From Ruminococcaceae bacterium UBA1438 (GTDB taxonomy: Bacteria; Bacillota; Clostridia; Oscillospirales; Acutalibacteraceae): a DNA stretch of 5,991 nucleotides. The position numbers and the translations under genes were made by a program. The stretch's first letter is position 1. Every line of letters begins with the position of its first letter. Where the stretch lies: contig DCTO01000008.1 in NCBI GenBank assembly GCA_002329285.1, positions 1 to 5,991 of the forward strand, written 5' to 3'. Below are positions 5,111 to 5,991 of this stretch, piece after piece. The notes below the pieces were generated by a model. That model saw only the letters and a list, made by a program, of their open reading frames with translations, searched no databases and had not been told where the DNA came from.

Positions 5111-5991
5111 ATGAAACAGCAATATAATGTTGGCGTGGTCGGCGCAACGGGTATGGTCGGCCAGCGATTCATCACATTATTAAGCAATCACCCGTGGTTT
5201 AATATCACCTGCCTTGCGGCTTCATCAAGATCGGCAGGAAAAAAGTATTCCGATGCAGTTGGCGCCAAATGGTGCATGGATGTTGAAATTCCCGATAATG
5301 TTAAAGACATTATTGTTAAGGATGCTGTTGCAGATATTGATGAAATCACAAAGCTTGTTGATTTCGTTTTCTGCGCAGTTGATATGAAAAAGGATGAAAT
5401 CAAAGCACTTGAGGAGGAATATGCAAAACACGAATGCCCTGTTGTTTCCAATAACAGCGCACATCGTTTCACCCCTGATGTTCCGATGGTTGTGCCGGAG
5501 CTTAATCCGGAGCATATTGAAATTATTCCTGCTCAGCGCAAAAGGCTTGGCACAAAGAGAGGATTTATTGCAGTTAAATCAAACTGCTCTCTTCAGTCAT
5601 ATGTTCCCGCCCTTTTCCCTCTTCATAAAGATTATGGCGTTAAGGACGTTTTAGTTTGCACATATCAGGCTATCAGCGGCGCCGGAAAGACCTTTGAAAC
5701 CTGGCCGGAGATGATTGATAACGTTATTCCTTTCATCAGTGGCGAGGAAGAAAAGAGCGAAAAAGAGCCGCTTAAGCTCTGGGGCAGAATTGAGGATGGC
5801 GAAATCAAGCTTGCCGATAAGCCGAATTTCACAGCTCAGTGCATTCGCGTTCCCGTTTCAAACGGCCATCTCGGTGCTGTTTTTGTTAATTTCGATAAGA
5901 AGCCTGAAAAGGAAGATATGATTAAGATTTGGAACAACTTTAAAGGCAGAGCGCAGGAGCTTGAGCTACCCTCCGCACCAAAGCAATTTCT
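5111..5991 (+). CDS. asd: Aspartate-semialdehyde dehydrogenase (3' end beyond window)
   Basis: Asd reduces 4-phospho-L-aspartate with NADPH to aspartate semialdehyde, the branch point to lysine/diaminopimelate, threonine and methionine. The frame is open from ATG 5111 to the window edge: 293 complete codons, no frameshift. The N-terminal Rossmann domain shows VGVVGATGMVGQRF (7-20) and a VFCAVD strand (86-91). VKSNCSLQSY (155-164) carries the catalytic Cys159, and CIRVPVSNGHLGAVFV (244-259) holds the substrate-binding Arg246 and catalytic His253. SNNSAHR (113-119) is also typical. The sequence resembles the roughly 360-aa subgroup first described from archaea and yeast (asd_EA type), which I believe also occurs in Clostridia, more than the E. 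coli enzyme; on that basis some 65-70 residues are missing at the right edge. The start has a perfect AGGAGG. The gene diverges from queA across a 145-nt spacer and has no functional link to the tRNA-modification genes. Confidence 0.95.
   Translation, partial: MKQQYNVGVVGATGMVGQRFITLLSNHPWFNITCLAASSRSAGKKYSDAVGAKWCMDVEIPDNVKDIIVKDAVADIDEITKLVDFVFCAVDMKKDEIKALEEEYAKHECPVVSNNSAHRFTPDVPMVVPELNPEHIEIIPAQRKRLGTKRGFIAVKSNCSLQSYVPALFPLHKDYGVKDVLVCTYQAISGAGKTFETWPEMIDNVIPFISGEEEKSEKEPLKLWGRIEDGEIKLADKPNFTAQCIRVPVSNGHLGAVFVNFDKKPEKEDMIKIWNNFKGRAQELELPSAPKQF

Overview
The window looks like ordinary chromosomal housekeeping DNA from a low-GC Bacillota, most likely class Clostridia (an Oscillospirales/Ruminococcaceae- or Lachnospirales-type organism; the genus cannot be read from the sequence). 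The reasons are the AT-rich intergenic spacers, strong GGAGG-type ribosome binding sites, a sporulation gene (spoIIM family), a clostridial-type Xer recombinase with a long N-terminal insertion, and the order queA-tgt-yajC-YrzE/TIGR04086, which is a familiar Bacillota arrangement.

Layout: (1) positions 1-158 are an AT-rich leader with weak promoter candidates. (2) A plus-strand Xer-type tyrosine recombinase occupies 192-1160. (3) A strong hairpin at 1163-1189 ends it and separates it from a convergent minus-strand block. (4) Read in its own direction (right to left), that block is queA (4965-3934), tgt (3928-2795), yajC (2721-2293), a small YrzE/TIGR04086-type membrane protein (2221-1820) and a SpoIIM-family membrane protein (1820-1188). 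(5) A divergent AT-rich promoter region lies at 4966-5110. (6) The plus-strand asd gene starts at 5111 and runs off the right edge; about 293 codons are present.

How the genes work together: tgt and queA are 5 nt apart and carry out consecutive steps of queuosine tRNA modification. yajC encodes the SecDF-YajC accessory protein of the Sec translocase and has its own good promoter overlapping a probable tgt terminator. Downstream of yajC is a long hairpin whose 3' arm contains the Shine-Dalgarno of the YrzE-like gene and is followed by seven U, so expression of the last two genes appears to be gated. Those two genes overlap by one base (TAATG) and are probably translationally coupled. asd is an unrelated amino-acid biosynthesis gene (aspartate semialdehyde dehydrogenase).

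I did not find a new biological system, mobile element, CRISPR array, RNA gene or toxin-antitoxin pair. The points most worth a second look are the SD-occluding terminator-like hairpin before the YrzE-like gene, the placement of spoIIM at the end of the queA-tgt-yajC cluster, and the long charged tail of YajC. No gene-free stretch exceeds 300 bases.
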